Below are positions 45,510 to 53,921 of a stretch of 64,000 bases of DNA, one piece after another (within the stretch, counting starts at the first letter, position 1; each line of letters opens with the position of its first letter). A program made the position numbers and the translations under genes. The stretch is taken from NCBI RefSeq assembly GCF_036227485.1, contig NZ_CP109479.1, forward strand, positions 9,424,001 through 9,488,000, read 5' to 3'. The notes under the pieces were generated by a model, which ran no database searches, had not been told where the DNA came from, and saw only the letters and a program-made list of their open reading frames with translations. The DNA comes from Streptomyces sp. NBC_01451 (GTDB lineage Bacteria > Actinomycetota > Actinomycetes > Streptomycetales > Streptomycetaceae).

Positions 45510-46535
45510 ATGGCTCCACGAGCGTCAACGACGTCGAAGAAATCCCCGCAGGTCAGCCCACCACTCGGCCCGGTCGGCCCGAAAGCCGTCAAGGACCTGC
45601 ACGAGCGCATGGTGCGCATCCGGCTGTTCGAGACCGAGGCGGGAAAGCTCATGGAGGCCGGAAAACTCCCCGGCTTCCTGCACCTGTATGTCGGCCAGGA
45701 AGCCGTGGCCGCCGGCGTCATGGCGGCCCTGCGCGACGACGACCAGATCACCTCCACCCACCGCGGCCACGGACACGCCGTCGCCAAGGGCGTCGGTTTC
45801 CGCGAGATGTACGCCGAGCTGTACGGCCGGGTCACCGGCGCCTGCCTCGGCCGCGGCGGCAGCATGCACATCAACGACCTCAAGCGCGGCATGCTCGGCG
45901 CCAACGGCATCGTCGGGGCGGGCGTCCCCATCGCCGTGGGCGCTGCCTTCGCCGCCCGCTACAAGGGCGAGGACAGCGTCGCCGTGACCTTCTTCGGCGA
46001 CGGCGCCACCAACATCGGCGCCTGGCACGAAGGCGCCAACATGGCGGCGATCCTGGGCCTGCCCGTCGTCTTCGTCTGCGAGAACAACGGCTACGCCGAG
46101 TTCACCCCGCAGTCCGGACACATGCTGCTCACCGACGTCGCCGACCGGGCCGCCGCCTACGGCATGCCCAGCGTCGTCGTCGACGGCATGGACGCGGTCG
46201 CCGTCCACCAGGCCGCCACCGAAGCCGTCGAACGGGCCCGGCGCGGCGAGGGCCCGATGATGATCGAGGCCAAGACCTACCGCTTCTTCGACCACCAGGG
46301 CGTCAAGGGCCTGCGGCACCCCTACCGCTCGGACGAGGAGGTCGCCGAGTGGAAGACCCGCGACCCCATCGACCTGATCGAGACCCGCGCGCTCGCCGAC
46401 GGCACCGCGACCCGGGCGGAACTGGACGACGTATGGCAGCGCACGCGCGACGAGATCGCCGACGCCATCGCGTACGCCGAGGCGAGCCCGCCGCCCGACC
46501 CCGCCGACCTGCTGCTCAACGTCTACTCGGGATGA
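45510..46535 (+). CDS. 2-oxoacid (acetoin/pyruvate-type) dehydrogenase E1 alpha subunit
   Basis: A 341-residue thiamine-diphosphate enzyme. The TPP motif is GDG (163-165) followed by ENN (191-193); THRGHGHAVAKG near 83 and GRGGSMHINDLKRGMLGANG near 115 are typical of AcoA/PDH E1-alpha. It pairs with the next gene to decarboxylate a 2-oxoacid or acetoin and to acylate lipoamide on E2. AAGGGG 7 nt before the ATG at 45510 fixes the start. ATGA overlap with E1-beta. The substrate could be pyruvate, a branched 2-oxoacid or a pathway-specific oxoacid made by C-C cleavage. Confidence 0.92.
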   Translation: MAPRASTTSKKSPQVSPPLGPVGPKAVKDLHERMVRIRLFETEAGKLMEAGKLPGFLHLYVGQEAVAAGVMAALRDDDQITSTHRGHGHAVAKGVGFREMYAELYGRVTGACLGRGGSMHINDLKRGMLGANGIVGAGVPIAVGAAFAARYKGEDSVAVTFFGDGATNIGAWHEGANMAAILGLPVVFVCENNGYAEFTPQSGHMLLTDVADRAAAYGMPSVVVDGMDAVAVHQAATEAVERARRGEGPMMIEAKTYRFFDHQGVKGLRHPYRSDEEVAEWKTRDPIDLIETRALADGTATRAELDDVWQRTRDEIADAIAYAEASPPPDPADLLLNVYSG

Positions 46536-47554
46536 CCGCCATGACCACGACCACCGAAGCGCAGGCCGTCGCCACGCGCAAACTCACCTACGTCAAGGCC
46601 TTCAACGAGGGACTCGCCCAGGCCATGCGCGAGGACGAGAACGTCTTCGTCGCCGGCGAGGACGTGGCCGGATACGGCGGCGTGTTCCGCATGTTCGACA
46701 ACCTGCTCGACGAGTTCGGTCCCCGCCGCATGATCGACACCCCGATCTCCGAGGCCGCCCTGGTCGGCCTCGGCGTCGGAGCCGCCGCCCGGGGCCTGCG
46801 ACCTGTCGTCGACCTGATGTTCATGGACTTCATCGGCGTCTGCCTCGACCAGATCGTCAACCAGGCGGCGAAGATGAAGTACATGTTCGGCGGCGGACTG
46901 TCCGTGCCGCTCACCATCACGACCGCCTCCGGCGCGGGCCTGGGCGCCGCCGCCCAGCACAGCCAGAGCCTGGAGGCCTGGCTGGCCCACGTGCCCGGCC
47001 TCAAGGTGGTGATGCCGAGCGACGCGTACACCGCCAAGGGCCTGACCGTGTCGGCGATCCGGGACGACAACCCGGTCGTCGTCATGCTCAACAAGGTCCT
47101 GCTGGGCAGCAGCGGCGAGGTGCCCGAGGAGATCTACGGCATCCCGCTGGGCCGGGCGCACACCGCGCGGCAGGGCTCCGACGTCACCGTGATCGCGCTG
47201 GGCCGCATGGTGGGGGAGGCCCTCGCGGCGGCCCAGGAACTCGCCGCCGAGGGTGTCGAGATCGAGGTGATCGACCCCCGCACCGTGCAACCCCTGGACA
47301 CCGAGACGATGTTCGCCTCCGTCCGCCGCACCAACCGCGTTCTCGTGGTGCACGAGGCCGTCACCTTCGGCGGGCTCGGAGCGGAGATCGCCGCCCAGAT
47401 CCAGGACGCCGTCTTCGACTACCTGGACGCGCCGGTCCTGCGCATCGGCGCCCCCTTCTCCCCGGTTCCCTTCTCCCCGGTCCTGGAGAAGGCGTACGTG
47501 CCCGATCGCGCCCGCATCGCCCAGGGCTGCCGGCGTCTGCTCGAAAGGTCGTGA
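46532..47554 (+). CDS. 2-oxoacid dehydrogenase E1 beta subunit
   Basis: A 340-residue transketolase-like E1-beta: VFVAGEDVAGYGGVFRMFD near 40, TPISEAALVGLGVGAAARG near 75, FIGVCLDQIVNQAAKMKYM near 108, then HSQSLEAWLAHVPGLKVVMP and the C-terminal AVTFGGLGAEIAAQIQD. The start ATG overlaps the E1-alpha stop by 4 bp; a second ATG three codons later is possible. Forms an alpha2-beta2 heterotetramer with the preceding gene product. Confidence 0.92.
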   Translation: MTAMTTTTEAQAVATRKLTYVKAFNEGLAQAMREDENVFVAGEDVAGYGGVFRMFDNLLDEFGPRRMIDTPISEAALVGLGVGAAARGLRPVVDLMFMDFIGVCLDQIVNQAAKMKYMFGGGLSVPLTITTASGAGLGAAAQHSQSLEAWLAHVPGLKVVMPSDAYTAKGLTVSAIRDDNPVVVMLNKVLLGSSGEVPEEIYGIPLGRAHTARQGSDVTVIALGRMVGEALAAAQELAAEGVEIEVIDPRTVQPLDTETMFASVRRTNRVLVVHEAVTFGGLGAEIAAQIQDAVFDYLDAPVLRIGAPFSPVPFSPVLEKAYVPDRARIAQGCRRLLERS

Positions 47555-47558
47555 CGAC

Positions 47559-48971
47559 GTGGCGGTCGAGGTTCTGCTGCCGAAGATCGGCCTGACCATG
47601 CAGGAAGGCACGATCGACGAATGGCTGGTGCCCACCGGCGCGGCCGTGGCCGAGGGCGACGCACTGCTGCGGCTGGCCACCGACAAGGTCGACGTGGACG
47701 TCGAGGCGGAGGCCGGGGGACTGTTCCACCCGGTGGCCCCGGCGGGGGCCACCCTGCCGGCCGGGGCGCTCATCGGCTGGCTGCTGGCCGAGGGCGAGCA
47801 GCCGCCGGAGACGGCGGGTGCGCCGACGCCCACCGGGTCCGGAGCCGGCGCGGGCACGGCCGCCGGGCCTGCCCTGGACGGCGGCGCTGCGGGTACGGGC
47901 GCCACACCCGACCTCAACGGCGACGGTGCCCCCGTGGCGCCCTCGGCCCACGGCACCGGTGGCCGGCTGCTGTCCTCACCGAACGCCCGGCGGGTCGCCC
48001 TGGCCGCCGACGTCGACCTCACCGCCGTACGGGGCACGGGGCCGGGCGGCCGGATCGTCTCCGAGGACGTGGAGGAGTTCCTCGCGGCCGTCCCCGACGG
48101 CAAGGCCGCCCCGGTCCCACAGGGCGGCACTCCCACCTCTCCGCTGGTCCGCAAGCTGGCGAAGGAACGGGACATCGACCTCTCCGAGGTGAACGGCACC
48201 GGGCCGGGCGGCCGGATCCGCCGGTCCGACCTCGACGCCGTCATATCGGCGCCCGCCCGCCGGAACACGGCGGCTCCGCGCGCCGGCGACGTCCTCCCGC
48301 TCACCGGGATGCGCGGCACCATCGCCCGCCGGATGCACGCCAGCCTCCAGGAGATGGCCCAGCTGACGCACGGCTACGAGGTGCGGATGGACGCCGTGGT
48401 GTCCCTGCGGGACCGGCTCAAGGACGAGTGGGCCGACAGCGAACTGCCGGTGCCCGGCCTCAACGACTTCCTGCTGAAGGCCGCTGCCCTGGCCCTGCGC
48501 GAGCATCCGCTGCTCAACGCGACGGTGCGGGAGGACGGCGTCCACCTGCTCGACGGCATCCACCTCGGCTTCGCGGTGGCCGTTCCCGGCGGCCTCATGG
48601 TCCCCGTGATCGAGGACGCGGTGGCGCTGCCGCTGCCCGACATCGCCCGCCGGTCCAAGGCCCTGGCCGAGGCCGCGCGCGAGGGGCGGATCTCCCCGGC
48701 CCAGCTGGAAGGGGCCACCTTCACCGTGACCTCGCTCGGCGGATACGGCGTCGACTTCTTCACTCCGGTGATCAACCCCGGCAATGTCGCGATCCTCGGG
48801 GTGGGCAGGCTCAGGGACGGCGTCGAATGGATGGACGACCGACCGCTGCGGACGCGGGTGCTCACCCTGAGCCTCACTTTCGACCACCGTGCCGTCGACG
48901 GGGCGCCGGCCGCCGAATACCTGCGCACCGTAGGTGAGTTGCTGAGCAAGCCCCTGCGTCTGCTGGTGTGA
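47559..48971 (+). CDS. 2-oxoacid dehydrogenase E2 (dihydrolipoyl acyltransferase) with two tandem E3-binding domains
   Basis: A 470-residue E2. The lipoyl domain is residues 1-78 with the lipoylated Lys43 in ATDKVDVDVE. An Ala/Gly/Pro linker is followed by two peripheral-subunit-binding domains: SPNARRVALAADVDL...GTGPGGRIVSEDV near 144-180 and SPLVRKLAKERDIDL...GTGPGGRIRRSDL near 194-228. The catalytic domain ends with FDHRAVDGAPAAEYL, which holds the active-site His and Asp. GTG start 4 bp past E1-beta. No E3 gene is present, so the housekeeping lipoamide dehydrogenase must serve. Two PSBDs with one lipoyl domain is unusual. Confidence 0.92.
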   Translation: MAVEVLLPKIGLTMQEGTIDEWLVPTGAAVAEGDALLRLATDKVDVDVEAEAGGLFHPVAPAGATLPAGALIGWLLAEGEQPPETAGAPTPTGSGAGAGTAAGPALDGGAAGTGATPDLNGDGAPVAPSAHGTGGRLLSSPNARRVALAADVDLTAVRGTGPGGRIVSEDVEEFLAAVPDGKAAPVPQGGTPTSPLVRKLAKERDIDLSEVNGTGPGGRIRRSDLDAVISAPARRNTAAPRAGDVLPLTGMRGTIARRMHASLQEMAQLTHGYEVRMDAVVSLRDRLKDEWADSELPVPGLNDFLLKAAALALREHPLLNATVREDGVHLLDGIHLGFAVAVPGGLMVPVIEDAVALPLPDIARRSKALAEAAREGRISPAQLEGATFTVTSLGGYGVDFFTPVINPGNVAILGVGRLRDGVEWMDDRPLRTRVLTLSLTFDHRAVDGAPAAEYLRTVGELLSKPLRLLV

Positions 48972-48987
48972 ACCGAGATCCGGCGAG

Positions 48988-49602
48988 CTACGAGGACTGG
49001 GTGTCCGGGTCGGCGATGCGCTCCGCGAGCTCGCCGACCTCGCGGACGAAGGAGCGGTGCCCCAGCGACCGGTAGACGTCGTCGCCCCGGACCTGCGAGA
49101 TCGCCGCGGTCTCCAGCAGGGCCAGCAGGCCCAGGCCGATCACCGCCGCCTCGGCGTCGGAGACGGACGCGCGGGCTTTCCGGATCAGCCGCACCAGCTC
49201 CTCCAGCAACTCCGTACGGCTCTGCTGGCGCAGTGCCTCCGCGTCCTGGCTCATACCGGCCGACGCCACGAAGAACACGGTGGCGGCGGACCGGTGTTCG
49301 CCCATCCAGGCCAGCAGCGTGGTGATGGACGCTCCGATGGCCGAGCCGGGCTCGTGGGCTCGCGTGATCGCCTGCAACTGCTCGCGCAGCGCGCCGGTGA
49401 ACGCCCGCATGGCCTCCGCCAGGACCTGGTCCTTGGAGGAGAAGTGGTAGTACACCGCCGCGGAGGTCATCTCGGCACGGGCGGCGATGTCGGCCACCGT
49501 CACCTCGTCCGGCGACTGCGTGGCGAACAACTCCGTGGCCGCCTCGATCACCCACTGCTTGCGCGAGGGGCGATGAGCGGCGCGGGTTCCGGATGTCGTC
49601 AT
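48988..49602 (-). CDS. TetR-family transcriptional regulator (C)
   Basis: A 204-residue TetR protein: an HTH in RKQWVIEAATELFATQSPDE and VTVADIAARAEMTSAAVYYH (residues 14-53), and an all-helical ligand domain with LLAWMGEHRSAATVFFVAS. The palindrome CATACTGTCAAGTATG covers its own start codon, an arrangement that fits tight autorepression. It lies between the E2 gene (convergent, 16 bp) and TetR D (divergent, 143 bp). It is a candidate regulator of the catabolic island, sensing a pathway CoA ester or ring compound. The ligand is unknown. Confidence 0.9.
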   Translation of the reverse strand: MTTSGTRAAHRPSRKQWVIEAATELFATQSPDEVTVADIAARAEMTSAAVYYHFSSKDQVLAEAMRAFTGALREQLQAITRAHEPGSAIGASITTLLAWMGEHRSAATVFFVASAGMSQDAEALRQQSRTELLEELVRLIRKARASVSDAEAAVIGLGLLALLETAAISQVRGDDVYRSLGHRSFVREVGELAERIADPDTQSS

Positions 49603-49698
49603 ACTGTCAAGTATGCCGGGGTCCCGGTGCCCCAGAGTCCAACATGCAGCAGGAATTACGCGGACGGACGGTCGGAGTTACTGGATACACTGATCAGT
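49600..49698. promoter_or_regulatory. Candidate operators between divergent TetR C and TetR D
   Basis: CATACTGTCAAGTATG (49600-49615) has 6-bp arms and overlaps the TetR C start codon. ACTGATCAGT (49689-49698) is a perfect 10-bp palindrome 47 bp before TetR D; ACACTGATCAGTACG recurs inside the TetR D gene at 50247-50261. Confidence 0.5.
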
Positions 49699-49745
49699 AC
49701 GCAGGGCCCACGGACACGGGGTTCACGCCAGTCGGCAGGAGCATG

Positions 49746-50426
49746 ATGGCCACCACGAAGAACGGCAAGCAGCCCGCCCACCGGCCCTCTCGGCGGCAGC
49801 ACATCATCACCGCCGCCGTGCGCGTGTTCGGCCGCAACGGTTTCGCGGAGACCAGCATCCAGGACATCGCCGACGAGGCCCAGGTGGTCCCCACGGCCGT
49901 CTACTACCACTTCGACGGCAAGGAGGAACTGCTCGAACTCGCCATGCGCCGGGTCTTCGACCAGCTCAACGCGGTCGTGGAGGTGGCCCGGCCGGAGTCC
50001 GAGCCGGGTGACGCCGAGGGCCTGGTCCGCGTCATCGACGCCGTGTGGGAGTGGGTCGAGCAGAACCCGGACGAGGCCCGGCTCTACCAGGTCCAGATGG
50101 CCTCCGCCAACGGCAGCGTCAAGGTGCTGCGGGACGAGTTCGAGCAGCGGCACATCCAGCGTGGCTACGACTATCTGCCCGAGGGCACCACACGCAGCCC
50201 CCGGGCGGCGAAGGCCCGGCACGCGGCACAGGCGCTCGCGGTCCGCACACTGATCAGTACGACCATGCTGGTCACCGCGCTGCGCGCGGAGGGGGGACCG
50301 CTGTCCGAGCTGCCCTCCCGGTCCGTGCTGGAGGCGGTCAGGGAACTGGCGCTGCGCATCGTCGCCGCCGAGCAGCCGCCGACTCGGCCGACGCCGTCGA
50401 TGAAGCCGGCCACGTCACGGGCCTGA
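49746..50426 (+). CDS. TetR-family transcriptional regulator (D)
   Basis: A 226-residue TetR protein. The HTH is in RRQHIITAAVRVFGRNGFAE and SIQDIADEAQVVPTAVYYHF (residues 17-58). The C-terminal domain has VWEWVEQNPDEARLYQVQMA and RGYDYLPEGTTRS, close in plan to TetRs that control acyl-CoA and steroid or terpenoid catabolism. The second ATG (AGGAG 4 nt upstream) is used. Stop 5 bp from the convergent SDR stop. With TetR C it probably divides control of the plus and minus operons of the island. Confidence 0.88.
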   Translation: MATTKNGKQPAHRPSRRQHIITAAVRVFGRNGFAETSIQDIADEAQVVPTAVYYHFDGKEELLELAMRRVFDQLNAVVEVARPESEPGDAEGLVRVIDAVWEWVEQNPDEARLYQVQMASANGSVKVLRDEFEQRHIQRGYDYLPEGTTRSPRAAKARHAAQALAVRTLISTTMLVTALRAEGGPLSELPSRSVLEAVRELALRIVAAEQPPTRPTPSMKPATSRA

Positions 50427-50431
50427 GGGGG

Positions 50432-51136
50432 TCACCAGGGCAGCGGTCGGCGGTCGGCGAACAGCCCGCCCGTCGTCGCGTCGCCCTCGGGAAGGGTCGC
50501 CAGCCAGACCGGGGTGTCCGCACCCTCCTCCGGCCCGCGCGGGGCGGACGGGCCGCCCATTCCGCTGCGGGTCCAGCCGGGGTCGGCGGCGTTGACCAGG
50601 ACCCCTGTCCCGGCCAGCTCGGCCGCGAGCATCCGGGTCAGCGCGTTGAGCGCCGTCTTGGAGATCCGGTAGGCGGGGTGCCGGCCGGAGTCCATCAGCG
50701 ACAGCGAACCGTACGAGCTGGTGACGTTCACGACCCGGCCGTAACCGGCTTCCGCCATGCCCGGGACGACGGCCTCCGCCACACGCCAGGCACCGGTGAG
50801 GTTCGTGTCCAGGGTCGCGCGCAGGATGTCCTCGTCGACGTACGGGGGCCGCAGTTCCCCGTCCAGGGACACTCCCGCGTTGTTCACGAGGACATCGATC
50901 CCGCCGGTCAGCTCCCGTGCCTCCCGGACCGCTTCCCCGACGCTCGTCGCGGAGGTCACGTCCAGGGCCAGTGGCAGTGCCGCCGGGCCGATGGCACGGC
51001 ACGCTTCCTCGGCCGCCTTCCGTTGTCGCGCCCCGACCAGGACCCGCAGTCCCCGGTCCGAGAGCTGTCGGCCGATCTCCAGGCCGATGCCGCGTGCCCC
51101 GCCGGTCACCAGTGCCGTTCTGCTGCCTTGCCGCAT
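50432..51136 (-). CDS. SDR-family oxidoreductase
   Basis: A 234-residue SDR: cofactor site LVTGGARGIGLEIG near 10-22, NNAG near 85, VNVTSSYGSLSL near 135 and catalytic AYRISKTAL near 152. The end is short (ADPGWTRSGMGG near 180) and similar to carbonyl-reductase-like SDRs, which keep no C-terminal dimer helix. It is the last gene of a minus-strand operon behind the non-canonical thiolase (17-bp gap), so it may act on the aldehyde or ketone released by C-C cleavage. Confidence 0.9.
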   Translation of the reverse strand: MRQGSRTALVTGGARGIGLEIGRQLSDRGLRVLVGARQRKAAEEACRAIGPAALPLALDVTSATSVGEAVREARELTGGIDVLVNNAGVSLDGELRPPYVDEDILRATLDTNLTGAWRVAEAVVPGMAEAGYGRVVNVTSSYGSLSLMDSGRHPAYRISKTALNALTRMLAAELAGTGVLVNAADPGWTRSGMGGPSAPRGPEEGADTPVWLATLPEGDATTGGLFADRRPLPW

Positions 51137-51153
51137 GACCTGCCCGCCGCCTC

Positions 51154-52308
51154 TCACACTGTCAGGACCGAGCAGGCGCTGATCCCGGGCGCCCCGTACA
51201 CATGGGTGAAACCCACCCGGGGCGTGCCCGGCACCTGCACACCCGGCGCCCTTCCCTGCAACTGCCGTACGACCTCGTGGAACTGGCGCAGCCCGGAGGC
51301 GCCGACGGGCTCCCCGCCGGCCAGACAGCCGCCGTCGGTGTTGACCGGTATCCGGCCCGTGGGATCGGTGGCCCCGGCAGCCAGCAGCTCCTCCTGCTCG
51401 CCGTGGCCGCACAGCCCGGTCTCCGCCAGGTGGATCAGCTCCGAGCCGCTGTCGGTGTCCTGCAACTGGGCGACCTGGACGTCGGCGGGCTCCACCCCCG
51501 CCGTGCGGAAGGCCGCCTCGGCGGCGTCGACGCTGGGGCTGTGGTGCGGTCCCGGCGGCAGCCAGGGCGAGAACACCTCGAACGAACCGAACCGCCGGGT
51601 CCGGAAGACCGACGACGCCAGCCTGACCGGCCGTTCGCACAGGTCGAACGCGCGGTCGCCGCGTGCGAGGACCAGGGCCGCAGCGCCCTGCCCGGGCGAA
51701 CAGAACATGTACTGGGTGAGCGGGGGACTGACCTCGGCGGAGTCCAGGATCTCCTGCTCCGTCAGCGGCTTGCGCCGCCAGGCCAGGGGGTGGTGCGAGC
51801 CGTTGCGGAAGGCCCGTGCCGCCACCATCGCCAGTGCGCGGTGCGAGATCCCGTGTTCGTACAGGTACCGCTGCGTCTTCAGCGCGAAGAACTGGGTCGT
51901 GAGCATCATGCCGGTCTCGGCGTACCAGTCGCCCAGGCCGTAGCGGGCCGCGGAGACGTGGAACGCGCCCCGCTCGTGCTTGTCGAAGCCCACCGCAACA
52001 CCCAGCGAGGCCTCGCCCGCGCGCAGTGCGTTGGCCACCGAGAGCACGGTGGAGGCACCGGTCGCGCAGCCGTTCTGCACGTTGACGAACGGCACACCGG
52101 TCAGACCCAGCCGGCCCACCAGCGTGTCGGGCTTGCCGGACACGTCGGAGCCGCCGGCCGCGTAGCCGATGTGCTCCCAGCCGACACCGGCGTCGGCGAG
52201 CGCCTCGCGCACCGCACGCTCGGCCATGTCCATTCCGGTGACGCTCTCGTCGCGGCCGAAGGGGTGCATGCCGCATCCGACCACGTACACCTCGTCGCGC
52301 CGGCTCAT
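51154..52308 (-). CDS. Thiolase-fold lipid-transfer-type protein (probable acyl-CoA aldolase subunit)
   Basis: A 384-residue thiolase-superfamily protein of the Ltp type. The nucleophile Cys position is kept in VQNGCATGAST near 82, but the second catalytic block, GGHPxGATG in true thiolases, reads GGCLAGGEPVGASG, with Glu in place of His near residue 335. The end TPRVGFTHVYGAPGISACSV is typical of the group. Ltp2-type members with a DUF35 partner perform retro-aldol cleavage in steroid side-chain degradation, and here the DUF35 gene overlaps it by 4 bp (ATGA). It therefore probably cleaves a 3-hydroxyacyl-CoA by an aldolase reaction rather than thiolysis. Confidence 0.85.
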   Translation of the reverse strand: MSRRDEVYVVGCGMHPFGRDESVTGMDMAERAVREALADAGVGWEHIGYAAGGSDVSGKPDTLVGRLGLTGVPFVNVQNGCATGASTVLSVANALRAGEASLGVAVGFDKHERGAFHVSAARYGLGDWYAETGMMLTTQFFALKTQRYLYEHGISHRALAMVAARAFRNGSHHPLAWRRKPLTEQEILDSAEVSPPLTQYMFCSPGQGAAALVLARGDRAFDLCERPVRLASSVFRTRRFGSFEVFSPWLPPGPHHSPSVDAAEAAFRTAGVEPADVQVAQLQDTDSGSELIHLAETGLCGHGEQEELLAAGATDPTGRIPVNTDGGCLAGGEPVGASGLRQFHEVVRQLQGRAPGVQVPGTPRVGFTHVYGAPGISACSVLTV

Positions 52309-52778
52309 CGCTCCCCCTCCCGCTCCGGCCGGAACTCCTCGGGCCGGAACGCGAAGGTCACCACGTCGGTCCCGTCCTCGTCCCGGTAGGCGGGCACCGT
52401 GGTCAGCCGGACCGGCAGACCGATCCGGATCTCGGCGCGGGGCACAGCCAGCAGCGACTCGACCAGGACCTCGCCGAGGTCCACATAGCCCACGTGGTAC
52501 GGCCGGTGGCCGTCGGGCGGAGTCCGGTACGGCGGTTTCGGCGGGAACACCTGGAGCGTCCACGACCACACGTGCCCGCTCACCGGCAGTGCCCGCGCGG
52601 ACATCGCTCCGCCCGAGCACCGGGGACACGAGTCCTGCCGGGGGAAGACGACGGTGCCGCATGCGGTGCAGCGGGCGCCCGCGAGACGCGGTGGGTCTGC
52701 GCCGTCGAACTCCGAGCGCTCCAGGTTCTCCCGGTTCCCGTCCTCGAACAGCGACTCGTCGATGAGCCTGGTGGTCAT
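52305..52778 (-). CDS. DUF35 zinc-ribbon / OB-fold protein, partner of the thiolase-fold protein
   Basis: A 157-residue protein with an N-terminal rubredoxin-like zinc ribbon, CTACGTVVFPRQDSCPRC (residues 37-54, C-x2-C and C-x2-C), and a C-terminal OB-fold (SGHVWSWTLQVFPPKPPYRT, HVGYVDLGEVLVESLL). DUF35 proteins bind acyl-CoA and associate with thiolase-like subunits. Overlap with the next start (ATGA) shows coupled synthesis and a heteromeric complex. AGGGAGGG lies 6 nt before the ATG. Confidence 0.9.
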   Translation of the reverse strand: MTTRLIDESLFEDGNRENLERSEFDGADPPRLAGARCTACGTVVFPRQDSCPRCSGGAMSARALPVSGHVWSWTLQVFPPKPPYRTPPDGHRPYHVGYVDLGEVLVESLLAVPRAEIRIGLPVRLTTVPAYRDEDGTDVVTFAFRPEEFRPEREGER

Positions 52779-52802
52779 GTTCCGTCCCTCCTTCCTGCCA
52801 CG

Positions 52803-53921
52803 TCACCAGCCCAGCAGGCCGGCCAGCCGTTCCCGGTGGTGTGCCGCGCCGCCCAGCAGGACCGCGTCGGACTGGGCGCGCCGGAAGTACAGGTGCGCGT
52901 CGTGTTCCCAGGTGAAGCCCATCCCGCCGTGGAACTGCACGCACTCGGCGGCGACGGAGACGAACGCCTCCCCGCACCACACCTGGGCGACCGCAGCCGC
53001 CTCGGCCAGCGCGTCCGGCGAGCCGTCCGTCCGGACCGCGCGCACCACGGCCGACCGTGCGGCCTCCACCTGGAGCAGCATGTCGGCGCAGGCGTGCTTG
53101 ACCGCCTGGAAGCCGCCGATCGCCCTGCCGAACTGGGTACGGTCGCGCACATGGGCCACCGTCATGTCCAACGCGGCCTGAGCTCCGCCCAGTTGCTCGG
53201 CGGCCAGCGCCACCAGCGCCACGTCCAGGGCGCGGGAGACGACATCCGCCCCCTCACCGCCGGCGGTCAGTGTCCGGGCCCGGGCACCGGAGAGGGCGAC
53301 CACCGCCTGGCCCCGGCTGAGGTCCAGGGTGGGTACCCGGCGCACGGTGACCCCCGGCTCGCGCGGGTCGACCAGGAAGAGGTCGACGCCGTCGGTTCCG
53401 GCTGCGGCCACCACGAGCGCCTCGGCGTCGGCGCCGTCGAGGACGAACGGCGCGGTGCCGTCAAGCAGCGGGACGCCGCCCTGCCAGGAGACGGCCACCG
53501 GCACGGCGTCGGCCCGCCAGGTCCCGTCGGGCGCGGCCACCGCCAGGGCGTGCACGGTCCCGCCGGCCAGCCCGGCCAGTGCCTTGTCGGCCGTGCCGCA
53601 GCCGGCCAGCACCTGCCCGGCCAGCACGGTGGAGGACAGCAGCGGTACCGGTGCCAGCGTCCTGCCCAGCTCCTCGCAGACGACGGCGATCTCGGCGAGG
53701 CCGCCGATGCCGCCCGCGGACTCGGGCAGACCGAGTCCCGCAAGGCCGACCTGCCGGCCGAGGGCCTCCCACAGGTCGGCGTCGATGCCTGAGGCCTCCT
53801 CGGGCAGCCGGCGTACCGCGGTGGTGCCGCCGGCGTCCGCGCACACCGACCGGACGGTCTGGCGCAGATCCTCCAGTTCGGTGTCCGACAGGGCGGTGCC
53901 GTCGGTCACGGTGCTTGTCAT
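52803..53921 (-). CDS. Acyl-CoA dehydrogenase (FadE-like, short)
   Basis: A 372-residue acyl-CoA dehydrogenase of the divergent actinobacterial type. The N-terminal domain has GLAGLGLPESAGGIGGLAE near 60; the central beta domain is weakly conserved (GTAPFVLDGADAEALVV); the C-terminal part has RTQFGRAIGGFQAVKHACAD near 270 and QFHGGMGFTWEHDAHLYFRR near 340. Such subunits often form heterotetramers with a second FadE, for example the one at 58201. It overlaps the PPDK-like stop by 4 bp and precedes the DUF35 gene by 24 bp: one operon. Confidence 0.9.
   Translation of the reverse strand: MTSTVTDGTALSDTELEDLRQTVRSVCADAGGTTAVRRLPEEASGIDADLWEALGRQVGLAGLGLPESAGGIGGLAEIAVVCEELGRTLAPVPLLSSTVLAGQVLAGCGTADKALAGLAGGTVHALAVAAPDGTWRADAVPVAVSWQGGVPLLDGTAPFVLDGADAEALVVAAAGTDGVDLFLVDPREPGVTVRRVPTLDLSRGQAVVALSGARARTLTAGGEGADVVSRALDVALVALAAEQLGGAQAALDMTVAHVRDRTQFGRAIGGFQAVKHACADMLLQVEAARSAVVRAVRTDGSPDALAEAAAVAQVWCGEAFVSVAAECVQFHGGMGFTWEHDAHLYFRRAQSDAVLLGGAAHHRERLAGLLGW

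Noticed and set aside
50432..52276. A continuous 614-codon minus-strand frame
   Set aside because: Only the last 234 codons are an SDR. The first 380 are a frame-shadow of the thiolase-fold gene.
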